Positions 39,829 through 48,521 of a DNA stretch of 49,747 nucleotides are shown here, piece after piece; position 1 is the stretch's first letter, and each line of letters opens with the position of its first letter. Origin of the DNA: Leifsonia sp. ku-ls (GTDB taxonomy: Bacteria; Actinomycetota; Actinomycetes; Actinomycetales; Microbacteriaceae); contig QKXI01000019.1 of the NCBI GenBank assembly GCA_003367665.1, forward strand, positions 1 to 49,747, in the 5' to 3' direction. The position numbers were made by a program, and so were the translations under genes. The notes beneath the pieces were generated by a model. That model was not told the DNA's origin. It did not search any database and saw only the letters and a program-made list of their open reading frames with translations.

Positions 39829-40667
39829 CTCGCTCGTGCTCGGAGCCAGGAGTACGGGTCGATCGGTGTCTCGCCGTTCGCCCAGATCTCCAGGTGGAGG
39901 TGATTGCCGGTGCTGGCGCCCGTCGTGCCGACCCGTCCGATGATCTGGCCAGCCGCGATGCGGTCGCCGGCCCGGACCTGCAACGACCCGAACTGCATGT
40001 GCGCGTAGAGGCTTGCGAATCGCTCACCATTGACCCGGTGGTCGATGATCACATTCACGCCGAACCCGACATCGGACTCTTCGGCGGAACGGACCACGCC
40101 GTCAGCGATCGCGGCGATCTTGGTGCCGCCGCCGGGGGTCATGTCCAGGCCCTTGTGGTTGCTGGAGCACCCGGAGCAGGGCGCGGAGCGCGACCCATAG
40201 CCGTCGCTGATCGGGACATCGCCGGCGAACGGCCACTGGATCGGGCCAAGCGTGTTGCCCACGAGAGTGCCCGCGGGGTCCGTTCGCGCCGCAGCCTTGA
40301 GTTCGGCTTCTGAGGTCGCGCTGGGTGCGTCACGATTCACCGGAACGGCTGCGCCGCCGGTCTGCCCGATAGCCTGCGGCACACCCGCGACGATGGTGTC
40401 GGCCACCGTTTCGAGGGCGCCGTCAGGTTGTACAGCTTCGGCTGGAACCGAGGTCGCCACGCTCAAAGTCACGGCGAAGACGGCCCCCGCCAGAGGAAGT
40501 AGCAGGGAACGGCGGGCAGGCCGACCCTTGGAGCGCGGCCGGCTGCGGCGTCGCCGTCTTGGGACGCTCCGTTCAGCGGAGAGAGCCTCACGACGTGATC
40601 GAGGTTCAGCGGGGGCGGGGGTGAAGGTTGCGCGGCGAACCGGCCGCGCGCGGCGGGTGATGAGCAT
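39825..40667 (-). CDS. Secreted M23 metallopeptidase
   Basis: This protein has 280 residues. A long basic N-terminus (Arg-rich, about 1-52) precedes a signal or membrane helix (LLLPLAGAVFAVTLSVATSVPAEA). The C-terminal M23 domain has SSNHKGLDMTPGGG (HxxxD) and GNHLHLEIWANG (HxH) with a paired-cysteine loop, APCSGCSS, just ahead of the first motif. It cleaves peptidoglycan cross-bridges or acts as a wall remodeler. Its coupling to a DsbA-like gene suits the cysteine pair. It differs from the conjugative M23 protein at 16817 in lacking a glycosidase domain. Confidence 0.85.
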   Translation of the reverse strand: MLITRRARPVRRATFTPAPAEPRSRREALSAERSVPRRRRRSRPRSKGRPARRSLLLPLAGAVFAVTLSVATSVPAEAVQPDGALETVADTIVAGVPQAIGQTGGAAVPVNRDAPSATSEAELKAAARTDPAGTLVGNTLGPIQWPFAGDVPISDGYGSRSAPCSGCSSNHKGLDMTPGGGTKIAAIADGVVRSAEESDVGFGVNVIIDHRVNGERFASLYAHMQFGSLQVRAGDRIAAGQIIGRVGTTGASTGNHLHLEIWANGETPIDPYSWLRARAR

Positions 40668-40742
40668 TTAGGGTTTCCGGACTCGGCCCTATGCGGGCAC
40701 GGACAAGAACGACGAGGGCACCGTGGGTGCGCGAAAGTGTCG

Positions 40743-41156
40743 TCAGGTCCGGCTTATGGCCAGAGATTCCAGAGAAGGCGCGAGTGGTCGCTCGAGCTGC
40801 AATGACGCGCCCAGGCGTCGCACGACGCGCAGAAGAGTCAGGCGGACGTCTCGTCGCAGCAAACCCACGAACAGGGCTAGAGCTAAGGCGGCCGCAGCAA
40901 GTCCGAGGACGCACCCCAGGACCAGCACCTGGTCGTGTGGGACGCCGTTCTCTGATGAAGCGAGCGCGGCGGCGGCGGCTTTTGCTGCTGCCGGAGCGGC
41001 GTTGCCCTCAATGGCGGATGCCGCGGGCCCGGCGGTTTCGTTGACCGGGTGTGCCGTTTCGAACATGTGCGCCAGCAGCAGAGCGAACACGACGGTGAGC
41101 GCTGCGACGGCGAGGACGACCCAGCGTCGGATTCCTCTTGCACTCAGCGCGTTCAC
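40743..41156 (-). CDS. Two-helix membrane protein, first gene of the envelope operon
   Basis: This protein has 137 residues, and its ATG has GGAGGTGA six bases upstream. The helices are WVVLAVAALTVVFALLLAHMF and VLVLGCVLGLAAAALALALFVGLL. Between them is an outside loop rich in Ala with two histidines (AHPVNE, VPHDQ), and a basic C-terminus lies inside. It leads the operon M23-DsbA-lipoprotein-LspA-CcsB. The family was not assigned. The 157-base gap to the divergent zinc-finger gene at 41314 presumably holds both promoters, but I cannot place them. Confidence 0.6.
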   Translation of the reverse strand: MNALSARGIRRWVVLAVAALTVVFALLLAHMFETAHPVNETAGPAASAIEGNAAPAAAKAAAAALASSENGVPHDQVLVLGCVLGLAAAALALALFVGLLRRDVRLTLLRVVRRLGASLQLERPLAPSLESLAISRT

Positions 41157-41313
41157 CTCACCTCCACGGTCACAGTTCGATAACAGCCAGCTTTTGGTGG
41201 GAAGCGTAGCAAACGGCTCCTGACTGCCGCATCCGAGTCGCGTCCGCGATCAGCCGACTCTCAGACGAGGCCCCTACGCTCCGGCAACCATACCGACCAG
41301 AAGGGTAAGAACC

Positions 41314-41625
41314 ATGAAATGTCCCGTTGACGGCGAGACACTCCTGCTCTCCGATCGCTCCGGAATCGAGATCGACTACTGTCCCGCCTGCCGAGGCGTT
41401 TGGCTGGATCGGGGCGAGCTCGACAAGATCATCGAACGCTCACTGACCCAGAGCCCATCGACTGGATACGCCGCCCCGGCTGACCCGCAAGGATGGTCGG
41501 ACCCGAATCGATCCGGACATCACAACAAGAGCGGCCACGGAAACGCCGGCCACGGTAACTCCGGCCACAACGGCTACGGCAACAAGCGCCGCGGTGGCTG
41601 GCTGGGGGATCTCTTCGGCGACTAG
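41314..41625 (+). CDS. zf-TFIIB-type zinc protein with His-rich tail
   Basis: This protein has 103 residues. The N-terminus MKCPVDGETLL with DYCPACRGVWLDRGELDKIIE is the zf-TFIIB domain (CPxD/CPxC plus WLDxGE). The tail is Gly/Asn/His-rich (HHNKSGHGNAGHGNSGHNG), a likely low-affinity metal-binding segment, and ends WLGDLFGD. AGAAGGG precedes the ATG. It lies next to a zinc-sensing repressor and exporter, so metal buffering is a reasonable guess. Its stop and that of the convergent repressor share the palindrome CTAG. Confidence 0.82.
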   Translation: MKCPVDGETLLLSDRSGIEIDYCPACRGVWLDRGELDKIIERSLTQSPSTGYAAPADPQGWSDPNRSGHHNKSGHGNAGHGNSGHNGYGNKRRGGWLGDLFGD

Positions 41626-41936
41626 TCGCCGCCCGGCTGGGCGTGGCCGAGGTGCAGCAGTGCCTGGTCGAAGAACTCGACGACGTGGTCATCGAACAGC
41701 CGGTAGGTGATGGAGCGTCCGTCGCGGTCGCCGATGACGAGCTTTGCCTGGCGGAGGATGCGCAGGTGGTTCGATAGCGTCGCCTGTCCGATCTCCAGCT
41801 CCTCCGCCAAGACGGTCACGCTCGATGGACTCTGCCGAAGTCTGGCGAGCACGCGCAAGCGCGTCGGCGATGCCAGGCCATGGAAGACCTCCGCCAGCTC
41901 GCCGGCGCTCTCGATGTTCAACGTCAATTCGTCCAC
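41622..41936 (-). CDS. ArsR/SmtB-family zinc sensor, CzrA-like
   Basis: This protein has 104 residues. The winged-helix core reads HGLASPTRLRVLARLRQSP, then ELEIGQATLSNHLRILRQAKLVIGDRDGRSITYRL. The C-terminal helix DDHVVEFFDQALLHLGH has D-x-H, then His at +11 and +14, exactly the alpha5 Zn/Co site of CzrA/SmtB, and no cysteine site. It is divergent from the CDF exporter at 42058 with a dyad between, so it should derepress the exporter when zinc is high. It shares a stop palindrome with the gene at 41314. Confidence 0.9.
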   Translation of the reverse strand: MDELTLNIESAGELAEVFHGLASPTRLRVLARLRQSPSSVTVLAEELEIGQATLSNHLRILRQAKLVIGDRDGRSITYRLFDDHVVEFFDQALLHLGHAQPGGD

Positions 41937-42006
41937 GACTCGCTCCTCGATTCTTCATCGTACCGAGAACGGTTCTGATTACGGTTCTCAACTACATTAA
42001 CTAATT

Positions 42007-42022
42007 TACATATTCGCATGTA
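42007..42022. promoter_or_regulatory. Operator region of the CzrA-like repressor
   Basis: TACATATTCGCATGTA gives arms TACAT and ATGTA around six bases in an A/T-rich island 36 bases upstream of the CDF start. A second imperfect dyad, GAGAACGG with GGTTCTC (about 41967-41991), lies nearer the repressor gene. Either or both may be the repressor's sites. Confidence 0.55.
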
Positions 42023-42057
42023 TTGACGTAAAGTGGGTGATGGCGAAAGGAGGTCGC

Positions 42058-42993
42058 ATGGATGGCCACGACCATGGCAGCACGATGGAACTCTTCGGCG
42101 AGGCCGCCAAACGCCATCGCGTTCGCCTCTCGATCGCGTTCGGCATCACTTTCGTCATCCTGATTGCCGAGGTCGTCGGCACGGTCCTCACCGGCTCCCT
42201 GGCGTTGCTCGTCGACGCCGGCCACATGCTTACCGATACTGCCGGGCTGGCGATGGCGTTGGTGGCGTCGTACCTGAGCACCAAACCGGCTACGAACAAG
42301 CGCACTTGGGGCTACCGGCGGGCTGAGGTGCTCGCCGCGACCGCGCAGGCCGCCGTCCTCCTCGGGGTCGGCGTGTTCGTCTTGATCGAGGGCATTCGGC
42401 GGCTGTTCGAGCCGCCGGAGATTCCCTCCACCGAGCTGCTGGTCTTCGGCATCATCGGCTTGGTCGGCAACATCGCCTCGCTGACCGTGCTGGCCTCCAG
42501 CCGAAGCGAGAACTTCAACCTCCGCGCCGCCTTCCTCGAGGTGATGAACGACGCGCTCGGTTCGGTGGCGGTCATCGTCGCTGCGATCCTGATCGGACTG
42601 ACCGGATGGGGTGCCGCTGACGCGCTGGCCGGAATGTTCATCGGAGTACTGATCCTCCCGCGTGCGTTCAAGTTGCTGCGGGAGACGACCAGCGTGCTGC
42701 TGGAATCCACACCGCCCGGCCTCGACCTCGACTCCGTGCGCAATCACGTCCTGGAGCTGCCGGAGGTAGTCGACATCCACGACCTGCACGCCACGCAGAT
42801 CGCCACCGGGCTGCCGGTCCTCACCGCACACGTCATCGTGGAACCCGATACCTTCGAGAACGGGCGTCTGCCCGAGCTCCTGGACAAGCTGCAGGACTGC
42901 GTTGCAAGTCACTTCGAGGTCAGTATCGAACACTCCACCTTCCAGTTCGAGCCCCCGCAGCACAGCCGCCACGAGCATTCCGCACACGAGTAA
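42058..42993 (+). CDS. CzcD-type zinc exporter (cation diffusion facilitator)
   Basis: This protein has 311 residues; the ATG follows AAAGGAGGT. A His-rich start (MDGHDHG), six membrane helices and a cytosolic ferredoxin-like C-terminal domain (VVDIHDLHATQIATGLPVLTAHVIV) ending in HSRHEHSAHE are as in CzcD/ZAT proteins. The TM2 metal site is DAGHMLTD (HxxxD). The TM5 site reads EVMND, with Glu where His is common but the Asp kept. It would exchange cytosolic Zn (perhaps Cd/Co) for protons. It is divergently controlled by the CzrA-like sensor and followed by copC. Confidence 0.9.
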   Translation: MDGHDHGSTMELFGEAAKRHRVRLSIAFGITFVILIAEVVGTVLTGSLALLVDAGHMLTDTAGLAMALVASYLSTKPATNKRTWGYRRAEVLAATAQAAVLLGVGVFVLIEGIRRLFEPPEIPSTELLVFGIIGLVGNIASLTVLASSRSENFNLRAAFLEVMNDALGSVAVIVAAILIGLTGWGAADALAGMFIGVLILPRAFKLLRETTSVLLESTPPGLDLDSVRNHVLELPEVVDIHDLHATQIATGLPVLTAHVIVEPDTFENGRLPELLDKLQDCVASHFEVSIEHSTFQFEPPQHSRHEHSAHE

Positions 42994-43007
42994 CACAGGG
43001 ACCATTG

Positions 43008-43643
43008 ATGACTGCCCCCAGCGCCGCCGCCGAGCCCAGCCGTTTCCTGTGGAGGGTCCTTGCCCTCCTGGGAGTCGTCGCGCTCGCTCTGGTCGCCAAC
43101 TGCCTGACCGCGCCCCCTGCCGAAGCACACGATGCTCTCACTGAATCCAATCCGGCCCAAGGCCAAACCGTCACCGAAAAGCTGGACCAGATCGTGCTGA
43201 CCTTCAACGAGGCACCGCTGAGCGGCCTCCAGGGCGGCATCGTCATCCAGGCCGTCGGTCCGGGCGGCCACGAGGTCACCACCGGCGAACTCCGCATCCA
43301 GGACCGGACCCTGTCCCGTGCCGTTCTGATGACCGATCAAGGCGATTACACAGTGTCCTGGCGCACGGTCTCCGCCGACGGGCATCCGATCGACGGCAGC
43401 TACACCTTCAGCTACGCCGGGCCCATCCCGGCCGCTGCCACCGCGACCGTGACGCCGACGTCATCGGCAACGCCGACCCCCTCCGTTGTCGCCTCACCAA
43501 CCAGCCCCCCGACGGCCGCGAACTCGTCCTCCGGGACGCCGATCGCGCTGGTGGTCGTGATCATCATCGTCGTGCTGATCCTCGCCGGCGGCGGACTCTG
43601 GCTCGCCACCGAACTCAACCGGCGACGCGCCAGCAAGGAATAG
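43008..43643 (+). CDS. copC: Copper resistance protein CopC with membrane tail
   Basis: This protein has 211 residues. The signal peptide is cleaved at PAEA|HDAL, exposing a mature N-terminal histidine. The CopC beta barrel runs to about residue 135 with LTFNEAPLSGLQGGIVI and SADGHPIDGSYTFSYAG, where the D-x-H gives the other ligands of the Cu(II) histidine brace. A Thr/Ser/Pro linker and one membrane helix (IALVVVIIIVVLILAGGGLWLA) anchor it. It lies 14 bases after the zinc exporter. Together with CopD and CtaG on the opposite strand it handles extracytoplasmic copper. Confidence 0.9.
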   Translation: MTAPSAAAEPSRFLWRVLALLGVVALALVANCLTAPPAEAHDALTESNPAQGQTVTEKLDQIVLTFNEAPLSGLQGGIVIQAVGPGGHEVTTGELRIQDRTLSRAVLMTDQGDYTVSWRTVSADGHPIDGSYTFSYAGPIPAAATATVTPTSSATPTPSVVASPTSPPTAANSSSGTPIALVVVIIIVVLILAGGGLWLATELNRRRASKE

Positions 43644-43648
43644 CTTGC

Positions 43649-44587
43649 TCAGCGGCGATTCAGCCGCAACAGCCAAGCGTTGTACGCATCGAGCTCCGCG
43701 TCGCCTTCCACATCTTTCCGGCGGTCGGCGGCCTCCGCTCGGCGGGTGTCGTCGGACGCCCACGCGAACAACAGGATCAGCACGATAATCAGCGACGGCA
43801 GCTCACCATAGGACCACGCCAACGCGCCAGCGATGCGCTGATCAGCAACAGCGTCAACGCTCCACGCCGCCGGCGGCCGGGCGAAGAAGCCCACCAGCGG
43901 TACGGTCGCCATCATCGCGATCACCCCGAAGAACGCATGAAGGGGCATCTCGATGAACATGTCCAACAGGCGACCGAGATGCGATTGGCGATGTGGCAAT
44001 GGGTCAGGAGAGATCAGCGGCAGAGTGAAGAGGACGCCCGCGGCCAAGAACACCACCTCGAGTGAGAGGTGCCCGGCCACGGATCCCAGCAATGTCGACG
44101 CGATGCCGCTGAAATAGAGCCCGTAGAACACCATCAGGAACAGCGGGACCATGAACCCCGGATGCAACAGCAGACGGGCAAGCCGGGACCTCAGACCGGT
44201 GAGAGCCAATCGCCGAACGAGGCGCCAACGCCCCCTCGCCGGCGCCGCCTTCAGTAGGAGCGTGCCCGGCGCCCCCAAAATCAGCAGCGGCGGGATCGTC
44301 ATCATCAGGGTGAGCTGCTGAAACATGAACACCGAAAACATCCGATAGCCGTAGCCCTCCAGCCCCGTACCGGTCAATGCGACGAGAACTCCGCAGCCGG
44401 TCACGAAGAGAGTGGTGCGCCACCACGGCCATGCAATACGCCGGCACGCTAGCAACCAAACGCCCCACCCATAGGCGAGGGCGAGAAGGACGCCTACCAC
44501 TGGGAGAAGCGGCACCGGTTGCGGAGCCCAGGTTAGGAAGGCCTCCAAGCCCGGTGGCTCCTCCGGCAAGTACACAGGCCCATCCAT
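43649..44587 (-). CDS. CtaG-type cytochrome oxidase assembly protein
   Basis: This protein has 312 residues from the ATG at 44587, two bases after the copD stop. It has seven membrane helices. The caa3-type CtaG pattern is clear: LTGTGLEGYGYRMFSVFMFQQLTLMMTIPPLLILGAPG, HPGFMVPLFLMVFYGLYFSG, HLSLEVVFLAAGVLFTLPL and PLHAFFGVIAMMATVPLVG. The histidines and methionines in these lines probably bind copper. It delivers copper to haem-copper oxidase or simply stores it. A cytosolic charged tail follows. It converges on copC. Confidence 0.88.
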   Translation of the reverse strand: MDGPVYLPEEPPGLEAFLTWAPQPVPLLPVVGVLLALAYGWGVWLLACRRIAWPWWRTTLFVTGCGVLVALTGTGLEGYGYRMFSVFMFQQLTLMMTIPPLLILGAPGTLLLKAAPARGRWRLVRRLALTGLRSRLARLLLHPGFMVPLFLMVFYGLYFSGIASTLLGSVAGHLSLEVVFLAAGVLFTLPLISPDPLPHRQSHLGRLLDMFIEMPLHAFFGVIAMMATVPLVGFFARPPAAWSVDAVADQRIAGALAWSYGELPSLIIVLILLFAWASDDTRRAEAADRRKDVEGDAELDAYNAWLLRLNRR

Positions 44588-44588
44588 C

Positions 44589-46499
44589 TCAGGCTCGCTC
44601 CGGTCTTGGAGACTCCGGCCGAGCCTCGACCACCCGCTGACCCAAAACCAGCAGCAGCACGAACACAGCAATGGCGGCGATCGCCCAGAGCAGCACGGCC
44701 GCGATGAGCTGATCGAGCGCGGGAGTCACGCCCAACGCGGGCAAGGTCACCCCGTACCACGCAGGGAGGATACCTCCGGGGACGAAAGCGACCACGACCG
44801 CGAGCAAGCCCACTGCCAGGACCACCGCCATGGCGATCCCCACCGCCTGCGCCAACAGGCGCTGTCCTTCGCCGAGCGTGCGCAACAGTGACGCAGCGAA
44901 CAGCGTCGTCACCCCGAACACCAGGACTGTCGTGAGGGTCCGGCCCACCGGGTCCTGCACCGCCCAACCCAGCCACGGCGATAGAAACACGGTGCCGAGC
45001 AGCACAACCAGAGCACAAGCCGACAGCCACGGCGTCCGGAGCGGCACTGCCATCGCTCGACTTCCTAGTACCCAGCTCGTCCATTCGCGCGTACCGAGGC
45101 TGCCGTCCCCCCGAAGTCTCACGACCGTCTGAAGCAAGCGAATCGGCTGCGCTGCGACAACCAGAATTGCCGAAAGCACACCACCGAGCAGAAGCAGAGT
45201 CGTGTACGCCGCAAACGAGAACGTTGCATAAGCCCCGGGAAGCGAACAGAACGCGAACACGATGACCACGGCACACCCGATCGCGGCGACCATCCGCGAT
45301 CGGGGCCAGCTGCCGCTTCGACGTGCCGCGATCGCGCCGTAGAGGTAGGACCCAAAGCCGAGGACTACAACGAGCACCGCTGCGGCGTCGAACACCCACG
45401 CGTCCATGAGCCGGGCGATGCCCGGTGCCAACGGTAACCGGTCACCAGTGAGCTGCTCAGCCTTCGTCGCCAACAGGATCTGACCACCCGGAGTCTCTGT
45501 CCGAGAGAGCGTTGCTCCTGTCCCCATCGCGACGCCCATAACCACAAGCTCCCAGAGAGCGAGGGAGCCAAAGGCGAGCCGGCGCCGCAGCGCAGGCGCA
45601 TCCATGGAACCGAACCGTCGAATCACGTAGGTTCGTTGCGCCCATCCGAACGCCACCAGAAGGAGGAGGGCGACCACCTTCACGGACAGGAGCCGACCGT
45701 AGTCCGTGGTCAGGAGCTGTGCTGGATCGCTCAGACGAACGAGTGCGCCTGCCAACCCGGAAATGGTCACCGCGCACAACCCCGCCAGTGCGATCGCTGA
45801 ATAGCGACGCACCAACGCAACAAATGTGCGCCCATCAACGGTCGCGACATAGACCACCGCGGCCAGACCACCAACCCACACCGCCGCTCCCGCGACGTGC
45901 AGCCACAGCGCAACCGTCGCCGTGACGTGATTTCCAGCCCCGGCGGCGTGCCCCTGGAGCGCGAGTGGAACCAGCGCAGCGAAAGCCAAGATGGCAGCCG
46001 CGGCCACGCCTGCCTGCCCACGGGCCGCGAACGCCACAACACTGATCGTCGCAGTCATCAGGATTGTGGCGAACCACCCTTGGCCGACCGCGATCTGTGT
46101 GAAGAACTGAGCAAGGCTAGGACCGAGCATGTTCGCCTCAACCGGCCCCGTCAAGCTGATCGAGGTCATGACCGCAGCAATGCAGCTGGCGACCAGCCAG
46201 CAGGCGGAACACCAGGGCGCCGCGTCCAGGAGCCGGTTCCACGACCGTAATCCGACCGGTACGCAGAAAGCTGCAACGACGAGCACACCGATCGTGGCCG
46301 CAGCCGCCAGATCGACGACCACTTTCACAGCCGGCAACCCATACGTCACCGCCGGCCCCGGATTGAAGATCGACCCATCCGGCTGGACGGTGAGCAATGC
46401 CAGCACCAGCGCAGCAGACAACGCTGTAATGGCGAGAGCGGCAAGCGCAGCGATCGCACCTCGCGTTGGGGCGGATCGCGTCGACGTTGCCCCGGTCAC
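44589..46499 (-). CDS. copD: CopD-family copper transport membrane protein (large form)
   Basis: This protein has 636 residues from a GTG that overlaps the small membrane-protein stop. About fourteen membrane helices are visible. The central CopD domain has LQGHAAGAGNHVTATVALWLHVAGAAVWVGGLAAVVYV (His-rich helix pair) and RYSAIALAGLCAVTISGLAGA. The C-terminal third adds further helices unlike CopD, longer than the usual 300-residue protein. This is the fused actinobacterial form often found with CtaG. It should import copper or pass it from CopC to CtaG. Confidence 0.85.
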   Translation of the reverse strand: MTGATSTRSAPTRGAIAALAALAITALSAALVLALLTVQPDGSIFNPGPAVTYGLPAVKVVVDLAAAATIGVLVVAAFCVPVGLRSWNRLLDAAPWCSACWLVASCIAAVMTSISLTGPVEANMLGPSLAQFFTQIAVGQGWFATILMTATISVVAFAARGQAGVAAAAILAFAALVPLALQGHAAGAGNHVTATVALWLHVAGAAVWVGGLAAVVYVATVDGRTFVALVRRYSAIALAGLCAVTISGLAGALVRLSDPAQLLTTDYGRLLSVKVVALLLLVAFGWAQRTYVIRRFGSMDAPALRRRLAFGSLALWELVVMGVAMGTGATLSRTETPGGQILLATKAEQLTGDRLPLAPGIARLMDAWVFDAAAVLVVVLGFGSYLYGAIAARRSGSWPRSRMVAAIGCAVVIVFAFCSLPGAYATFSFAAYTTLLLLGGVLSAILVVAAQPIRLLQTVVRLRGDGSLGTREWTSWVLGSRAMAVPLRTPWLSACALVVLLGTVFLSPWLGWAVQDPVGRTLTTVLVFGVTTLFAASLLRTLGEGQRLLAQAVGIAMAVVLAVGLLAVVVAFVPGGILPAWYGVTLPALGVTPALDQLIAAVLLWAIAAIAVFVLLLVLGQRVVEARPESPRPERA

Positions 46500-46696
46500 G
46501 ACGGATCCTGCTCACCGGCCTGCGCGGAACCGGCTGCCGACACGCGTTGCGCGCGCTGCCGCTTCTCCTCGCGCGCGTACGCTTCACGTTCACGCCGATC
46601 AGCGCGAAATATTGATCGCAGCACGAACCAGAAAACGAGTCCCACCAACACCGTTGGTGTCAGAGACCACAGAGCATTGGTCCAAAAGTCGTCCAT
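46496..46696 (-). CDS. Small single-pass membrane protein, 66 aa
   Basis: I start at MDDFWTNALW because GAAGGTGAAG lies just upstream; longer frames do not have it. One membrane helix (LWSLTPTVLVGLVFWFVLRSIF) is followed by a highly charged cytosolic tail (RADRREREAYAREEKRQRAQR). Small proteins of exactly this shape often precede CtaG/CopD genes in actinobacteria. It may stabilise the membrane complex. It overlaps copD by GTGA. Confidence 0.65.
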   Translation of the reverse strand: MDDFWTNALWSLTPTVLVGLVFWFVLRSIFRADRREREAYAREEKRQRAQRVSAAGSAQAGEQDPS

Positions 46697-46773
46697 CTTC
46701 ACCTTCACAAACCGTCGAACACACGGCTCGCCGAGCAGGGCGTGCGCGTGCAAAATCCCGGAACGGACGGTGA

Positions 46774-47121
46774 TCAGATTCGAAGTATGCCCAGCAGTCC
46801 CAACAGTGAAGGCGGCGCGGGCGACTCTCGTTGCGGAATGGCCACAGCAGCCGGCGTCGGCCGCTCGGTCCTGAATCGGACTTCGACCACGACCAACGAA
46901 TCATGAATCGGGGTCGCAGCGCCCGCCGTGGCGCACAACGCCGCGCAGAATTCGGAATCGCTGTGATTGGAATCCGTGTCGCCGACACTCACTGGCTGTG
47001 ACCAAGACGTGCCCACGGCTGCGTGTGCTGCATCGGAAGAGTGGCCGAAGCCGACGCCGGCGATCACCGCGGCGACAAGGACGAGTAGGAAGATGTGCAC
47101 CACGCGCAGCGTTCTACTCAC
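46774..47121 (-). CDS. Small exported protein, DUF6153-like
   Basis: This protein has 115 residues from the GTG at 47121, which has GGAGG five bases upstream; an ATG at 47133 lacks a ribosome site. A signal or membrane segment (VVHIFLLVLVAAVIAGVGFGHSS) precedes an outside domain with His and two cysteines (FCAALCATAG) and the ending RESPAPPSLLGLLGILRI. The PPSLxxLxxLRI end and size recall DUF6153, a family of copper-cluster neighbours, from memory. It probably binds metal in the envelope. It leads the copD-ctaG operon. Confidence 0.6.
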   Translation of the reverse strand: MSRTLRVVHIFLLVLVAAVIAGVGFGHSSDAAHAAVGTSWSQPVSVGDTDSNHSDSEFCAALCATAGAATPIHDSLVVVEVRFRTERPTPAAVAIPQRESPAPPSLLGLLGILRI

Positions 47122-47254
47122 CTCTACCTCCATTTGCTCGGCTCAGCGTACCCAGTTCAACTGTGAGAGGCCCCTCTCAGAGCCCATCGGTCGCACTTCG
47201 TCGGCGCAGCGGCTCCTCTTGCCACCGCGGACCGGCAAACGGATGATGTGAACC

Positions 47255-47803
47255 ATGACCGGTCGGGGCTCACTGAGCCCACCCTCGCACGCGCCGACCG
47301 ACGACGCACGCCGTACGTTATTGGGGCACATCGGTACCCCCGCTGCGATCTACGGCACGATCGTCTATGCGAGCGTCGTCGCTGCGACTTCGATCGGTCT
47401 CAAGGAATCAAGCTCGGCATGGCAAGTGCTCATCTTCGCCGTCGTCAGCGTCGTCGTGTTCTGGGTCGCTCACGTCTATTCGACTGCGCTCGGTTCCCAC
47501 GGGCATGCCGACCATCTCCGAGACCGGATAAGAGATTCGATCAGACAAGCGCTGAAGGAATCCAGCGGCATGTTGGAGGCAGCCGTCGTCCCATCCATTC
47601 CCCTGCTGCTCGCGGCCTTCGGTGTGATGACGACCGACACCGGCATATCGATCGCACTCTGGGTCGCCGTCGTCATGCTTGCTCTGCTGGGCTACCTCGT
47701 CCTCTGGCTTCGCGCTCGACCATGGTGGGCCTGCATAACCGCAGCGCTGATCAGCGCTCTACTCGGCATTCTGGTGATCCTGCTCAAGACGGCACTCTAT
47801 TGA
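47255..47803 (+). CDS. Four-helix membrane protein, 182 aa
   Basis: A short polar start is followed by four membrane helices: IYGTIVYASVVAATSIGL, WQVLIFAVVSVVVFWVAHVYST, VVPSIPLLLAAFGVM and ALWVAVVMLALLGYLVLWL with a last ITAALISALLGILVILL. A cytosolic loop, HGHADHLRDRIRDSIRQALKESSGM, carries histidines. I know similar unnamed proteins from actinobacterial chromosomes but no function. It is flanked by copper genes and a broken CDF gene, and no ribosome site is clear. Confidence 0.65.
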   Translation: MTGRGSLSPPSHAPTDDARRTLLGHIGTPAAIYGTIVYASVVAATSIGLKESSSAWQVLIFAVVSVVVFWVAHVYSTALGSHGHADHLRDRIRDSIRQALKESSGMLEAAVVPSIPLLLAAFGVMTTDTGISIALWVAVVMLALLGYLVLWLRARPWWACITAALISALLGILVILLKTALY

Positions 47804-47877
47804 CCAGGAGCCGTGAGTGGTCCCGTCGTGGCCTTGCGTATCCGCCGGAAGTCCGCCTCTCAAGGCGCACGGTTTGA

Positions 47878-48521
47878 TCAGCGATCGGCGGCGATGGGGG
47901 TGACGACGAACTCGTCGAGGTTGCGCAGCTCGCCGCGGACGTGTTCGGTCGCGTGCTCTGCCACGTGCGTGGCGTCGCGGAGGTTTTCGGCGTTCGTCGT
48001 GATGACTGCCGAGCCGAGGAGCCGGTGGCCGACCCAGCGCAGCTTGACGCTCCGGATACCGGTCACGCCCTTCGTGTGCGTCAAGCTGCGCTCGACGCGG
48101 TCGATCAGACCCGGGTCGACAGCATCCATCAGGCGCGCCCCGACGGACTTCGCGGTCCCCCCCAGCAGGATCAGGATCGAGATCGCAATGAGGAGGCCGA
48201 TGATCGGGTCGGCGATCGGAAACCCGAGAAGGACGCCGATTGCGCCGAGCACAACCGACAGCGAGGTGATGCCATCCAGTCGCGCGTGCACACCGTCGGC
48301 GACGAGCGCCGCGGAGCCGATCTTCCGGCCAACGCGGTTCGGTAGATTGCGACAAGCTCGTTGCCGGCGAAGCCGACCAGACCGGCGGCGATCAGCCACC
48401 ACGCGTTCTCCACCGGGCGCGGATGGACGAACCGGTCGATCGCCTCCCACCCGGCGACCACGGCCGACAGTGCGACGACGAAGATGATCAGCTGTCGCCA
48501 AACGACGCGGACGAGTTGCAA
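47878..48521 (-). pseudogene. Broken cation diffusion facilitator gene
   Basis: Two frames must be joined near 48340-48360 to read one CDF protein. The upstream frame gives VRVVWRQLIIFVVALSAVVAGWEAIDRF and LIAAGLVGFAGNELVAIYRT. The downstream frame continues RVGRKIGSAALVADGVHARLDGITSLSVVLGAIGVLLGF (TM5 HxxxD site) to the C-terminal ferredoxin-like domain, VTGIRSVKLRWVGHRLLGSAVITTNAENL. The first two membrane helices with the TM2 metal site are absent upstream, so the gene is both frameshifted and 5'-truncated. It lies beside the recombinase, consistent with truncation during insertion. A sequencing error could explain the frameshift but not the missing front. Confidence 0.8.
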
